A stretch of 64,000 nucleotides of DNA from an uncultured Sphingomonadaceae bacterium (GCA_947501325.1 CANMVC010000001.1:806001-870000); one strand, 5' to 3'. Positions 16,873-25,888 are shown, counted from the first letter of the stretch. Notes: generated by a model not told the origin, from the sequence alone. Numbers and translations: made by a program.

Positions 16873-17061
16873 ATGCAGGCGCGCTCTGAACAAAACCGAA
16901 TACGGATCATAAAGACATTGGGTGGCTCCATCGTCCCGATCCTGCTCGCCCTGCAGGCCATCTTTTTTCCAGCCATCGCGCGAGCTGCAGAAGATATGTC
17001 TGCCGACGGTCTGGCCCAAGAATATCTTCAATGCATCGACCACACCCGCCACCTGACTTGA
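16873..17061 (+). CDS. Possible small exported peptide, 62 aa
   Basis: The open frame begins with a basic segment (MQARSEQNRIRIIKTLGG), then a hydrophobic run (SIVPILLALQAIFFPAIARA) that could be a signal peptide cleaved before AEDMSADGLAQEYLQC. No strong ribosome site is seen. It fills the gap between recF and mobA. Without homologues I cannot exclude chance, so this is a weak call. Confidence 0.35.
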   Translation: MQARSEQNRIRIIKTLGGSIVPILLALQAIFFPAIARAAEDMSADGLAQEYLQCIDHTRHLT

Positions 17062-17137
17062 TTAGAGAATCACTGGACAGAGCGGGTAACTAACGACAGG
17101 TTGGCCATTCGCGCGTCCTGCGCCGGAGCGATGGAAG

Positions 17138-17716
17138 ATGAATGACAATCCGCCGACCTGTCTTATCATATTGGCAGGTGGCCAATCCCGCCGGATGGGT
17201 AAAGACAAAGCCGTTATCTCGCTCAACGGTGAGCGGCTAGTCGATCGAGCCATCGGACGATACAGATCTATTGTGGACCGCATATGGCTCTCATCTGCCA
17301 GCGACTTTGATACCGGCCTCGACATTATTACAGACGACCCGGATGCGCCGGGTGGCCCTGTCGGCGCGATCTACACCATTGCCGCGCATCTGCCGATACT
17401 CTGTCCCGAGGCCATGGGTTTCATAACCATGCCAGTCGATGCGCCCTTTACACCAGACAACCTGATCGGTCGACTTAGCTCTGTATCTGGCTGCGCGGTT
17501 GCTCAAGGCCCCGAACGCCTGCATCCGGTCTTTGGTTATTGGCGTTGCGATATCGTCAACAGCGTCCGCGGAACACACGAAATTGGCGAGCAATCGCCGT
17601 CGCTACATTGGCTGGCCCGGCAATGTGATGCTCAGCTTATCAGTTGGTCAACGGAAGACATATTCATCAATATCAATACACCAGATGATCTGGTTAAGGC
17701 CGAAGCACAAATGTAA
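17138..17716 (+). CDS. mobA: Molybdenum cofactor guanylyltransferase MobA
   Basis: A 192-residue nucleotidyltransferase. The GTP-binding signature LAGGQSRRMGKDKA is near residue 13, the Mg2+-binding region is FITMPVDAPF near residue 105, and the C terminus has FININTPDDL. It transfers GMP to molybdopterin to make the bis-MGD cofactor, in the cytoplasm. No molybdoenzyme gene is visible in the window. The terminator just after its stop ends the unit. Confidence 0.9.
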   Translation: MNDNPPTCLIILAGGQSRRMGKDKAVISLNGERLVDRAIGRYRSIVDRIWLSSASDFDTGLDIITDDPDAPGGPVGAIYTIAAHLPILCPEAMGFITMPVDAPFTPDNLIGRLSSVSGCAVAQGPERLHPVFGYWRCDIVNSVRGTHEIGEQSPSLHWLARQCDAQLISWSTEDIFININTPDDLVKAEAQM

Positions 17717-17749
17717 GAGCCGGCGCATGAGGGGGTGCACCGGCTCTTA
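17714..17749. terminator. Bidirectional hairpin between mobA and the 88-aa gene
   Basis: TAAGAGCCGG and CCGGCTCTTA are exact 10-base arms around a 16-base loop. The stem overlaps the mobA stop codon. It also lies about 33 bases after the stop of the converging gene, so it can serve both. Confidence 0.75.
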
Positions 17750-17782
17750 TTGTCACCATGGGCGACAAATTTTGTGTCTCGC

Positions 17783-18049
17783 TTAGTCGAGGCGACGCAA
17801 TTCTTTTTTGGTCAACGTGGTCATCAACTTGCCGTCCGTGTTCGACAATGTTTCAGCCTGAACACGACGGACTTTACCTTTATAGATAACCAGTACGTCA
17901 CCGTCATCGGCGACGCGGCTTACTTTGGCGACGCTGGAACCAGTGGCGTCATATAGACGATCGTTGCGCTGCGCTTCTGCAGCAAAGGCTACAGGAGCGG
18001 TTAGCGAGAGAGTGGTAGCGGTAAGGATAATGGCAGCAAATTTATTCAT
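17783..18049 (-). CDS. Small exported protein, 88 aa
   Basis: A signal peptide (NKFAAIILTATTLSLTAPVAFA) precedes about 65 residues with a PRC-barrel-like look (NDRLYDATGSSVAKVSRVAD, VLVIYKGKVRRVQAETLS). This is common in short sphingomonad periplasmic proteins. No enzymatic residues are seen. It is transcribed divergently from the amidohydrolase gene. The shared 200-base upstream region carries repeated TTGCA words. Confidence 0.7.
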   Translation of the reverse strand: MNKFAAIILTATTLSLTAPVAFAAEAQRNDRLYDATGSSVAKVSRVADDGDVLVIYKGKVRRVQAETLSNTDGKLMTTLTKKELRRLD

Positions 18050-18093
18050 TGGTTTTCTCCAATTGGCTTAGGGGAGGTTGGATGACCACTATG

Positions 18094-18171
18094 CTTACAT
18101 AAAAGTAAGTTGCAATGTGAAATGTTGCACCTGCGAGTTGCATTTTTGCAATTGACTTGCACTTTCCGCAA
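18094..18171. promoter_or_regulatory. Cluster of TTGCA words and a CTTAC/GTAAG dyad
   Basis: TTGCA starts at 18110, 18125, 18138, 18146 and 18157, five times in about 52 bases. A small dyad CTTACATAAAAGTAAG (18094-18109) lies beside it. The cluster sits in the divergent promoter region of the 88-residue gene and the amidohydrolase gene. It looks like a multi-site operator, but I cannot name the regulator. Confidence 0.4.
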
Positions 18172-18254
18172 TTTTTCGAATCCCGTAATATTGTTGCGCG
18201 AAGCCGCTGTGATATGCCATCGTCCAATAAATCATCATCACTATGGGGAAATTT

Positions 18255-19682
18255 ATGAAACGCTTCGGTATCCTATTCGCGCTCGCCGCCTTGCCCGCCA
18301 CCGCACATGCGCAGGACGCGCAGGAAAACAAGATTTTGCAGGAAATTGACTCGCGCTATGATGATACCGCCAGCGTTGCCCGCCAAATCTGGGAGTGGGC
18401 AGAAGTCGGCTATCAGGAGGAAAAAGCCAGCAACCTGCTGCAACAGAATCTGCGCGCGCAAGGATTTGCCATCAAAGCCGGTGTTGCAGATATCCCCACC
18501 GCCTTCACGGCCGAATATGGTAAGGACGGACCAATCATCGCGATACTTGCCGAATTCGACGCCCTGCCGGGTATCAATCAAGATGCTGTCGCAACACGAT
18601 CCCCGATTGCAGGCAAAAATGCGGCACATGCTTGTGGCCACAACCTGTTCGCTGCAGGATCGCTGGAGGCTGCCATTGCCGTGAAGAAATGGCTGGATAA
18701 AACGGGCACACCAGGTCGCGTCCGCCTTTACGGTACGCCTGCGGAAGAGGGCGGCAGCGGTAAAGTCTATATGGTGCGGGCGGGGCTATTCGACGATGTC
18801 GATTTTACTTTGCATTGGCATGCCGCGGGCGAAAACTCAGCCGCGGCCCGGACAACTCTCGCTAATCGCTCGGCCAAGTTTCGCTTCCGGGGCGTTTCCG
18901 CCCATGCTGCCGGCGCACCCGAAAAAGCCCGCTCGGCGCTGGACGGCGTGGAATCATTCAATCTGATGATCAATATGATGCGCGAGCATGTGCCACAGGA
19001 TGCGCGCATTCATTACGTCATAACCGATGGCGGTACGGCCCCCAATGTCGTGCCGGATTTCGCCGAAGTCTTTTATTATGTCCGCCATCCCGACCCCGAC
19101 GGCGTGGATGCGATCTGGAAACGGCTGGAAGATGCCGCACGCGGCGCCGCTCTTGGCACCGGCACCAAAGTGGATTGGGAAGTGATCCACGGCAACAATC
19201 CGCTGCTGGTCAATGAACCGCTCGCCAAGATGATGGACGCCAAACTGCGGCAAGTTGGGGGGATTACCTACACGGCCGAAGAGCAGAAATTTGCTGAAAC
19301 TATTTACGCGAGCTTTGATGGCCCGGAATTGAAACTGGGCAGCCAATCTGAAATTCAGCCCTATGAAGTCACCTTGGGCTATGGCTCAACCGATGTCGGG
19401 GATGTATCCTACGCGACGCCGACGGTCGGCTTGGGCACAGCAACATGGGTTCCCGGCACTTCGGCCCATAGCTGGCAGTCATCCGCCGCAAGCGGCATGT
19501 CGATCGGTTTCAAGGGCACACAGACAGCCGCGAAAACCCTGACACTCGCCGCGATTGAGCTTTATACCAATCCGGAGTTACGTGAAGAAGCCAAAGCCGA
19601 ATTCGACAAGGCACGCGGGCCGAATTATAAATATAAATCCCTACTCGGCGACCGCGATCCTCCGCTGGACTATCGCAAATGA
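18255..19682 (+). CDS. Secreted M20D amidohydrolase (AbgB/carboxypeptidase-like)
   Basis: The ATG at 18255 is preceded by GGGGAAATTT; an in-frame ATG at 18243 is less likely. The 475-residue product has a signal peptide (KRFGILFALAALPATAHA) and an M20 dipeptidase fold. The metal site is visible as HACGHNLFAAGS and GTPAEEGGSGK, and the lid domain around FRGVSAHAAGAPE. The nearest known relatives are AbgB-like aminobenzoyl-glutamate or N-acyl amino acid amidohydrolases. Periplasmic location is inferred from the signal. The physiological substrate is unknown. Confidence 0.9.
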   Translation: MKRFGILFALAALPATAHAQDAQENKILQEIDSRYDDTASVARQIWEWAEVGYQEEKASNLLQQNLRAQGFAIKAGVADIPTAFTAEYGKDGPIIAILAEFDALPGINQDAVATRSPIAGKNAAHACGHNLFAAGSLEAAIAVKKWLDKTGTPGRVRLYGTPAEEGGSGKVYMVRAGLFDDVDFTLHWHAAGENSAAARTTLANRSAKFRFRGVSAHAAGAPEKARSALDGVESFNLMINMMREHVPQDARIHYVITDGGTAPNVVPDFAEVFYYVRHPDPDGVDAIWKRLEDAARGAALGTGTKVDWEVIHGNNPLLVNEPLAKMMDAKLRQVGGITYTAEEQKFAETIYASFDGPELKLGSQSEIQPYEVTLGYGSTDVGDVSYATPTVGLGTATWVPGTSAHSWQSSAASGMSIGFKGTQTAAKTLTLAAIELYTNPELREEAKAEFDKARGPNYKYKSLLGDRDPPLDYRK

Positions 19683-19689
19683 TAAAGGC

Positions 19690-19860
19690 GATTCGTTCAG
19701 CTTTCTGGTCAATGAGCTGACAGTTTATACGCTTTCTGCACTGAATCGATAAAAAACCGGGTGGAATTTCCCATGTGAAAAATCTTGCGTGATCGATTTG
19801 CGTTTCAAAGAGCCAAGCATGACTTTGCACAAGCGATAGTATGTAGGAAAGCAGTTTTTT
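19690..19860 (-). repeat. Dispersed leader-like element, copy 2
   Basis: Shares with the copy at 24564-24731 the blocks GATTCGTTCAGCTTTC (19690-19705), ACAGTTT, GAATCGA, AAAACCG, TCAAAGAGCCA (19805-19815), TGCACAA and ATGTAGGAAAGC (19841-19852), in the same order and nearly the same spacing. Read on the minus strand it runs from GCTTTCCTACAT to TGGCTCTTTGA to GAAAGCTGAACGAATC. It fills most of the 270 bases between the amidohydrolase and methyltransferase genes. Confidence 0.8.
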
Positions 19861-19951
19861 CGTATACCTGCTTTGGGTCCTAAATCTAAGCTTCGTTCAT
19901 ACAGATTATCGATAGGTAGCGAATTTTTGAAATTTGTAGGATGGAAATACC

Positions 19952-20686
19952 ATGATTGCCAAATATGACAGCATTGGGATCGACTATTCAAAGCTTCGAA
20001 AACCGGACCCTCGCATTGCGACTTTTATTGAAAATGCTCTTGGACCGGCTGAAACGGTCCTCAATGTTGGCGCGGGAACCGGTTCTTACGAACCTGACAA
20101 TAGAGAAATAATTGCCATAGAACCGTCCCAAGAGATGATTAGTCAACGTCATCCAGCAGCTGCGCGTGCGATACAAGGCTACGCAGACGATTTGCCTTTC
20201 GAAGACAATAGTTTCGATGCGTCGATGGCAATCCTGACCGTTCATCATTGGCCCGACAAAGGAAAGGGATTGCAAGAAATGCGTCGCGTAACTCGTGGCA
20301 AAATTGTCCTGCTCACCTTTGATCCCTCGCATCGAGGATCCTGGTTAACCGATTATCTTCCAGAACTGGTGAAGCTGGATGAAAAACAAATGCCCAAAAT
20401 GTCGGACTACGAAAATTGGCTAGGTAAAGTCGACATCGTTCCTGTCCCTGTACCGCACGATTGCACCGACGGATTTCTCTATGCATATTGGCGAAGACCA
20501 GCGGCCTATCTCGACGCCCGAGTTCGATCTGGCAGCTCTTCCTTTTGGGCGATTAAAAATGCTGATCAGGGGCTTAAGAAGTTATCCGAAGATCTCAAAA
20601 CCGGTGAATGGGAGCGTCGTTACTCCAACCTTCTTAAGCTTGATGCATGCGACGTCGGCTATCGTCTGGTCGTAGCGACCTGTTGA
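19952..20686 (+). CDS. Class I SAM-dependent methyltransferase
   Basis: A 244-residue protein with the AdoMet-binding motif VLNVGAGTGSYEP near residue 38, the acidic motif 2 (AIEPSQEM) and DLPFEDNSFDASMAILTVHHW, the pattern of ubiquinone/menaquinone-type methyltransferases (Methyltransf_11). The substrate is unknown. The gene appears AT-richer than its neighbours and stands alone next to a dispersed repeat, which hints at acquisition; I have not computed composition. Confidence 0.88.
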   Translation: MIAKYDSIGIDYSKLRKPDPRIATFIENALGPAETVLNVGAGTGSYEPDNREIIAIEPSQEMISQRHPAAARAIQGYADDLPFEDNSFDASMAILTVHHWPDKGKGLQEMRRVTRGKIVLLTFDPSHRGSWLTDYLPELVKLDEKQMPKMSDYENWLGKVDIVPVPVPHDCTDGFLYAYWRRPAAYLDARVRSGSSSFWAIKNADQGLKKLSEDLKTGEWERRYSNLLKLDACDVGYRLVVATC

Positions 20687-20810
20687 GATTCTCAATGCTG
20701 GCTGGCATTCCCGATGTTCTCAGCACATCAACCTGTTCAAATATCCACTCTCGGTATCAAGCCTCCATCAAACTAATGAGTCCTCCGTGCGCAACAGCGA
20801 CCGTAGGCGC

Positions 20811-22010
20811 CTAACTTTTCGGAACCACTTTCAGAATTTTACTGGAACTGGCGGTCTTTTCCTCCGTCAACAGATATAAATAGCCATCCGGTCCGGTTCT
20901 GACATCACGAAAGCGTGCCCCCAGCTCGCCGAAAAGCTCCTGTTGCGCACCAAGAGATCCGTCGGCGTTCATGTTGACGTGGCGCACATGGGTCAAAGCC
21001 AGCGCAGACAGAAAAAGATCCCCTTGCCAGTCGGGAAAAATATCCCCGCTATATTGCGCAAAACCGGACGGTGCGATGGAGGGCGTGAAATGCACGAGCG
21101 ATTGTTCGGTGCCATCGCGCGCCTCAAAAGGAGATATGCGTCCCCCCGAATAATCGATGCCATAGGAGACGGTTGGCCAGCCGTAATTCGCGCCGCGTTT
21201 GATTTCGTTGATTTCATCGCCACCAGCAGGCCCATGTTCGTGGGCAAATACCCGCCCATCTGCCGCGAGCAATATGCCTTGGGGGTTGCGATGCCCATAG
21301 CTCCATATCTCCGGGAGGGCGTCCTTTTGTTTCACAAAAGGATTGTCGCTCGGGACGCTGCCATCATCATTTAGTCGAACAGTTTTACCGAAATGCGTAT
21401 CCAAATCCTGCGCCTTTTCACGAAAGTGAAAGGCATCGCCAATGGGCATCAATAGCGTGCCGTCCGGCAGAAACTGAATTCGGGCGCCATAATGATTGCC
21501 CTGTATCCGGCTTGGTGATGCGGCAAAGAGTTTTTCTCCATCAGACAAACGAAGACCGTTGGCATCATCCAATTTGAATCGCATCAACAGTAACGTATTC
21601 TTGTCGCCTTCTTCGGCTGCGTAGGAAATATACAGCATCCGGTTGGTTTCAAATTCCGGATGCAGCACAACATCAAATAACCCGGCCTGGATGCCATCGC
21701 CAAAATGTACCTTGGGATAGTCTTTTCCAGTCGTGAAATCGTGGACCAGCTCTGTTTCACCATTTTGGCGGACTCGCTTGAGCTTCCCTGTACGCTCCGT
21801 CACCAGCATCTCGCCATTTGGGAGAAAAGCGAGCGACCAGGGGTGGTCCAAGCCATCTGCGACAGTCTCGATCTCGTAATTGATCGGCGCGGCTTCGACC
21901 CTTCCGACCGCCTCACTGGTTTTTGTACCGGAAGACGAAGCGCCCTGATCCGTGCAAGAGACGATTAAGCCCAAAGCAAGCAGTGGCAAAGCAAGCCGAT
22001 AATGACGCAT
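20811..22010 (-). CDS. PQQ-dependent aldose sugar dehydrogenase-like lipoprotein
   Basis: A 399-residue exported protein. The N terminus ends in a lipobox (LLALGLIVSCTDQG), so it is probably a lipoprotein. The rest is a six-bladed GSDH/YliI-type propeller: GLDHPWSLAFLPNGEMLVTE, YAEEGDKNTLLLM, GDGIQAGLFDVVLHPEFETN, EIWSYGHRNPQGI and GYLYLLTEEK. Relatives bind PQQ and oxidise aldose sugars in the periplasm. Whether this protein binds PQQ cannot be seen. It converges on the methyltransferase gene and is divergent from the membrane-protein gene. Confidence 0.88.
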   Translation of the reverse strand: MRHYRLALPLLALGLIVSCTDQGASSSGTKTSEAVGRVEAAPINYEIETVADGLDHPWSLAFLPNGEMLVTERTGKLKRVRQNGETELVHDFTTGKDYPKVHFGDGIQAGLFDVVLHPEFETNRMLYISYAAEEGDKNTLLLMRFKLDDANGLRLSDGEKLFAASPSRIQGNHYGARIQFLPDGTLLMPIGDAFHFREKAQDLDTHFGKTVRLNDDGSVPSDNPFVKQKDALPEIWSYGHRNPQGILLAADGRVFAHEHGPAGGDEINEIKRGANYGWPTVSYGIDYSGGRISPFEARDGTEQSLVHFTPSIAPSGFAQYSGDIFPDWQGDLFLSALALTHVRHVNMNADGSLGAQQELFGELGARFRDVRTGPDGYLYLLTEEKTASSSKILKVVPKS

Positions 22011-22131
22011 GTTGTTCTCCCCAATATAAGTTTTTCAGTTTTCAATGATGACAAAGGATTTGTCCACAAGCATTTACGCTTGATCGACCGGTCAAAGCAG
22101 TTAGGTTCATTCCGATTAGGGGAGAATTACA

Positions 22132-22581
22132 GTGCCAGCATTTATTCGCTTCGTTTTGGGGTTGTTAGGTGTAGCCTTGGCCACCTATATATTCGGAACC
22201 GCTGTCAATTCGCAGTTCGTCATGAATGCCCACGGCGTTCCCGTTGCATGGGGTGATCGACTTAACATGACGCTGTTCGATATTTCCAGCATGTTGCCCT
22301 ATTTCGTAATCATTGCCGTCAGCTTCTTAATCGCATTTTTGATCGCTGCCCTGTTGAAGCGATTTTTGCCCCGTCTGGCAAACATAGCCTATCCCATCGC
22401 CGGAGCGGCAGCGATTGGAGCGGCTTTGGGTCTCATGTATCTGACGTTCCAGACGATACCGATCAGCGGTGCGCGATCCACATTTGGCTTTCTCGCGCAA
22501 ATGGCGGCTGGCGGACTGGGCGGTTGGGTCTTTGGGAAAATTGCCCAAAAGAAAACACTCCCTTCCGGCCTCGTCCGATAG
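22132..22581 (+). CDS. Four-helix integral membrane protein, 149 aa
   Basis: Starts with GTG at 22132 preceded by GGGGAG. Hydrophobic segments lie near residues 3-25 (FIRFVLGLLGVALATYIF), 52-77, 84-103 (IAYPIAGAAAIGAALGLMYL) and a glycine-rich one at 118-137 (QMAAGGLGGWVFGKIA). No motif points to a function. It sits upstream of the flavin monooxygenase gene with a gap of about 180 bases. Family not recognised. Confidence 0.7.
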   Translation: MPAFIRFVLGLLGVALATYIFGTAVNSQFVMNAHGVPVAWGDRLNMTLFDISSMLPYFVIIAVSFLIAFLIAALLKRFLPRLANIAYPIAGAAAIGAALGLMYLTFQTIPISGARSTFGFLAQMAAGGLGGWVFGKIAQKKTLPSGLVR

Positions 22582-22760
22582 AATAACGCGAGGACGGATG
22601 GCTCCCGTCCAATCGAAAACGAATACCGACGCCGGATCTTGGCGACCGGAAGCCATAGTCAATTGGATTAGTGGCGGGCGGCGTTGCAATGGTCCTATGA
22701 AGATCATGTCGATCAATCGTCAATATGGTTCAACACGGTCTTCGGGATAAGCGCGACAAA

Positions 22761-24518
22761 ATGGCAGATACAAAAGCGAACGGCTCGAACGTCCACCAAT
22801 GGATCAAGAAATTTGCCGCCACACTGGAAAAACAGGATGTGTCGGCCGCCAGCGCGTTGTTCGCAGATGCTGGCGCTTGGCGTGATCTATTGGCCTTTAC
22901 CTGGACGATCAGGACGTTTGAAGGTCGCGATGATATCCGTGATTTGCTTCAGACAAAATTGGTTGATATCCAGCCATCCCACTGGACAGTCGACGCGGAA
23001 CCGGATGCCGATGAAGGTTGGCTGAGTTTCCAAACCACGATCGGCTTGTGCAAAGGATATGTGCGCCTCGCAGACGGAAAAGCCCTTACACTATTCACGG
23101 CGCTGCAAGACTTGCACGACCACGAGGAACCCAGCGGCAAGCGCCGCCCATCCGGATTATATGATGACGATGACAACCGCAATTGGCTGGATCGCCAACA
23201 GGCAGAACAATTGTCACTCGGAAAGGATCAGCAGCCTTACGTGCTCGTCGTCGGCGGCGGACAGGGCGGTCTGGCGCTCGGCGCCCGGCTGAAGGTCAAC
23301 GGGGTACCAGCGCTAATCGTCGATCGCCACGAGCGCCCGGGAGACGGATGGCGTTCGCGATACAAGTCTCTGACGCTGCATGATCCGGTCTGGTATGATC
23401 ATATGCCCTATATTCCGTTCCCCGATAGTTGGCCGATCTACACTCCGAAAGACAAGCTCGGCGACTTTCTCGAAGCCTATGCCACGATCATGGACCTCAA
23501 CATATGGAATGAAACCGAATTTACAGCGGCTTCCTATGATGCGGAACAAAAGCGCTGGCACGTCACTGTCAAACGGGACGGCCAGCCCGTCCAGCTGCGC
23601 CCGACCCATATTGTCATGGCGGTTGGTAATGCCGGCTTCCCGCGCAAACCGGAATTTGATGGCGCGTCGGATTTTGCCGGCGAGCAATATCATTCCAGCG
23701 AATATACCAGCGGCGACCAGTTTACCGGAAAACAGGTGGTGGTTATTGGCGCCAACAACAGCGCGCACGATATCTGTGCGGATCTGGTGAACAACGGCAT
23801 CCAGCCGACAATGATTCAACGGTCATCGACGCTGGTCCTGCGCGGGTCCACCAACAGCAAAATGGCCCGCCCACTCTATTCCGAAGAAGCTGTCGCACAA
23901 GGATTGACGACAGAGCGCGCCGATTTCCTCAACGCCTCGGTGCCAATGCGGATGAGCGAACAGCACCAAAAACAGATATGGACCCAGGTTGCCGAGTCCG
24001 ATGCGGATTTTTATGCCTCTCTGACCAAAGCCGGCTTCAAACTCGATTTTGGAGAAGACGGCACCGGCCTGTTCATGAAATATCTGCGGACCGCATCAGG
24101 ATATTATATCGATGTCGGCGCGGCGGCGATGGTGGCTGACGGTCGGATCGCCTTAAAGTCCGGGGTGGGTGTCGAGCGGCTCACCAAAACAGCTGTGGTG
24201 CTCAGCGATAGATCCGAACTTGCCGCTGATGTCATCATCTACGCCACCGGCTTCGGATCGATGGAGCAATGGGTCAAACGCCTGATTTCACCGGAAGTTG
24301 CCGACAAAATCGGCCCCTGTTGGGGCTATGGTTCCGGCACCACAGGCGATCCTGGTCCATGGGAAGGCGAGATCCGCAATATGTGGAAGCCGACGGCGCA
24401 GGAAGGCCTCTGGTTTCACGGCGGAAACCTTCAGCAATCGCGCTTCTATTCCCGCTATTTGGCGCTTCAGCTAAAGGCACGCTTTGAGGATCTGGAGATC
24501 GACCTGTTCGACCGGTAA
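22761..24518 (+). CDS. FAD-dependent monooxygenase with N-terminal NTF2-like domain
   Basis: The ATG at 22761 gives 585 residues. The longer frame starting at 22725 lacks a site. Residues about 1-125 look like an NTF2/SnoaL-like alpha+beta domain. The flavin-binding Rossmann motif VVGGGQGGLALGARL is near residue 165 and the NADPH motif VVIGANNSAHDICADL near residue 335. The pattern matches class B flavin monooxygenases of the YUCCA/CzcO type. These use NADPH and O2 to hydroxylate or make esters. The substrate is unknown. A copy of the dispersed repeat lies just downstream. Confidence 0.88.
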   Translation: MADTKANGSNVHQWIKKFAATLEKQDVSAASALFADAGAWRDLLAFTWTIRTFEGRDDIRDLLQTKLVDIQPSHWTVDAEPDADEGWLSFQTTIGLCKGYVRLADGKALTLFTALQDLHDHEEPSGKRRPSGLYDDDDNRNWLDRQQAEQLSLGKDQQPYVLVVGGGQGGLALGARLKVNGVPALIVDRHERPGDGWRSRYKSLTLHDPVWYDHMPYIPFPDSWPIYTPKDKLGDFLEAYATIMDLNIWNETEFTAASYDAEQKRWHVTVKRDGQPVQLRPTHIVMAVGNAGFPRKPEFDGASDFAGEQYHSSEYTSGDQFTGKQVVVIGANNSAHDICADLVNNGIQPTMIQRSSTLVLRGSTNSKMARPLYSEEAVAQGLTTERADFLNASVPMRMSEQHQKQIWTQVAESDADFYASLTKAGFKLDFGEDGTGLFMKYLRTASGYYIDVGAAAMVADGRIALKSGVGVERLTKTAVVLSDRSELAADVIIYATGFGSMEQWVKRLISPEVADKIGPCWGYGSGTTGDPGPWEGEIRNMWKPTAQEGLWFHGGNLQQSRFYSRYLALQLKARFEDLEIDLFDR

Positions 24519-24563
24519 TCCTGCCGCAGAAAATCCTCGCGAAAAAGTCGATAATCCAGCCCC

Positions 24564-24731
24564 GATTCGTTCAGCTTTCGGAGCTCCAATATAAAGATTC
24601 TACAGTTTCGACACAGAATCGACCAAAAGAAAACCGCCTTTTCCACCTGAATTTTCTGGTGGTGATGGATTTAAATATCAAAGAGCCAGATATAGCATGC
24701 ACAAACGAGGCGATGTAGGAAAGCGGTTTTT
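24564..24731 (-). repeat. Dispersed leader-like element, copy 3
   Basis: Read on the minus strand: GCTTTCCTACATC (24724-24712), then TGCATGC, TGGCTCTTTGA (24688-24678), ATTTAAATCC, a small hairpin CACCACCAGAAAATTCAGGTGG, AAAACCG-like and GATTCTGTGTCGAAACTG, ending GAAAGCTGAACGAATC. It matches copy 2 at 19690-19860 in order and orientation. The GGCTCTTTGA core resembles a boxA antitermination site. Confidence 0.8.
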
Positions 24732-24776
24732 AATGGCAGAATAACATGGGCGTTCGGCGCAGAACCGCATGGTCGA

Positions 24777-25052
24777 TCAACGTTTCATTTTCTCAAAAAG
24801 ATCGACCAGCTCGGCAAATTTTTCCTTTTGCTCATCTTCATCGCCCGAGGATATCGCTTCGGCCACACAGCAGGCGGCATGGTCTTTCAGAATTTCGCTC
24901 TCCACTTTTGACAAAGCAGATTTAACCGCCTGCATCTGGGTCAGGATGTCGATGCAATAGCGGTCATCTTCAACCATTTTGGCAATTCCGCGGACCTGTC
25001 CTTCTATACGGTTTAGCCGGTTTAACTTCGCGCTATTCTTACCCTCGCTCAT
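24777..25052 (-). CDS. csoR: CsoR-family copper-sensing repressor
   Basis: A 91-residue all-helical DUF156 protein. The Cu(I) ligands expected for CsoR are present: Cys in RYCIDILTQ and the HxxxC pair in DHAACCVAEA. The N terminus lacks the His3 typical of RcnR. It represses copper genes by binding a G-tract dyad and releases it on binding Cu(I). Such a dyad is seen at 25861-25882. It follows the glutaredoxin-MauE gene by 40 bases on the same strand, so it likely regulates itself. Confidence 0.88.
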   Translation of the reverse strand: MSEGKNSAKLNRLNRIEGQVRGIAKMVEDDRYCIDILTQMQAVKSALSKVESEILKDHAACCVAEAISSGDEDEQKEKFAELVDLFEKMKR

Positions 25053-25092
25053 GACTCAACTTGTCCTTGCATCCTAGTTTGGCAGCCTCAAG

Positions 25093-25839
25093 CTACCCAT
25101 TTAACAGCTTTGAGCCCATCCACAAAGCCATGGTGATCATCATCAGATTTTCGGTCAGAGACACAAAACCGAGCGGTACATTGCTATCGCCGCCGACACA
25201 GGCGCATTTGAGCTCGCGTTTATCGATATAGACAGCCTTGAAGACCGAAAATGCGCCAATAGTTCCAATGAATAAGGCCATGGGTACGGCCAGCCACATC
25301 AACACGCCGGCAATCATCAATAGCCCGGCCAAGCCTTCGGCAAACGGATAGATATAGCCATAGCGGACCCATCGCCGGGCCAGCAGGTCATAGTTCAGGA
25401 ACATGGTCGAAAAGCTCTCCAAATCGCGCAGCTTGAGATAGGCGAGACCACACATGGAAAATGCGATGAACCATTCAAAGGTCCGAATGGAAATCCAGGA
25501 ACCTTCTGCAACAAAGGCCGCTGCCAGCGCCATGAGAAACGTCATGGAAAATAAGGCAATGACCGGTTGATAGCTGGTCGCACCCTTATCCGGCACCGCT
25601 TTGCCGAAATATTGTCTCACATCATTATGGCCACCAATACGCTCGCCAGCGATAAATGTCTGGGGCGTCGTCTCCACACCATGTTTCGCTTTGAAGGCAT
25701 CGGTTTCCGCGCGTGTGGTGAGATGATGATCGGCAACCGAATATCCCTCTCGTTCCAACAGATCTTTCGACTTGAGCCCAAAGGGACAGATATGGTCTGA
25801 CATGACCATCCGGTATAGTTTTGCATGTTTGGTTTCCAT
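25093..25839 (-). CDS. Glutaredoxin-MauE fusion membrane protein
   Basis: A 248-residue protein. The N-terminal 80 residues are glutaredoxin-like, with HICPFGLKSKDLLE (a single-cysteine CPFG site) and the cis-proline loop TTPQTFIAG. The C-terminal part is a MauE/DoxX-like domain with four membrane helices (LAAAFVAEGSWISIRTFEWF, GLAGLLMIAGVLMWLAV and others) and a KCACVGGDSNVPLG motif. A redox role in periplasmic thiol supply or metal handling is likely. It is divergent from copA across a CsoR-type operator and co-directional with csoR. Confidence 0.85.
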   Translation of the reverse strand: METKHAKLYRMVMSDHICPFGLKSKDLLEREGYSVADHHLTTRAETDAFKAKHGVETTPQTFIAGERIGGHNDVRQYFGKAVPDKGATSYQPVIALFSMTFLMALAAAFVAEGSWISIRTFEWFIAFSMCGLAYLKLRDLESFSTMFLNYDLLARRWVRYGYIYPFAEGLAGLLMIAGVLMWLAVPMALFIGTIGAFSVFKAVYIDKRELKCACVGGDSNVPLGFVSLTENLMMITMALWMGSKLLNG

Positions 25840-25860
25840 CCGATCACCCTTGTTGCCAAA

Positions 25861-25882
25861 TACCTATAGGGGGTATATAGGT
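25861..25882. promoter_or_regulatory. CsoR-type operator
   Basis: ACCTATA (25862-25868) and TATAGGT (25876-25882) are exact 7-base arms around a G-tract centre (GGGGG), the pattern known for CsoR and related repressors. It lies between the divergent starts at 25839 and 25889, so a single site could control both the glutaredoxin-MauE/csoR unit and copA-copB. Confidence 0.75.
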
Positions 25883-25888
25883 CCCGCC

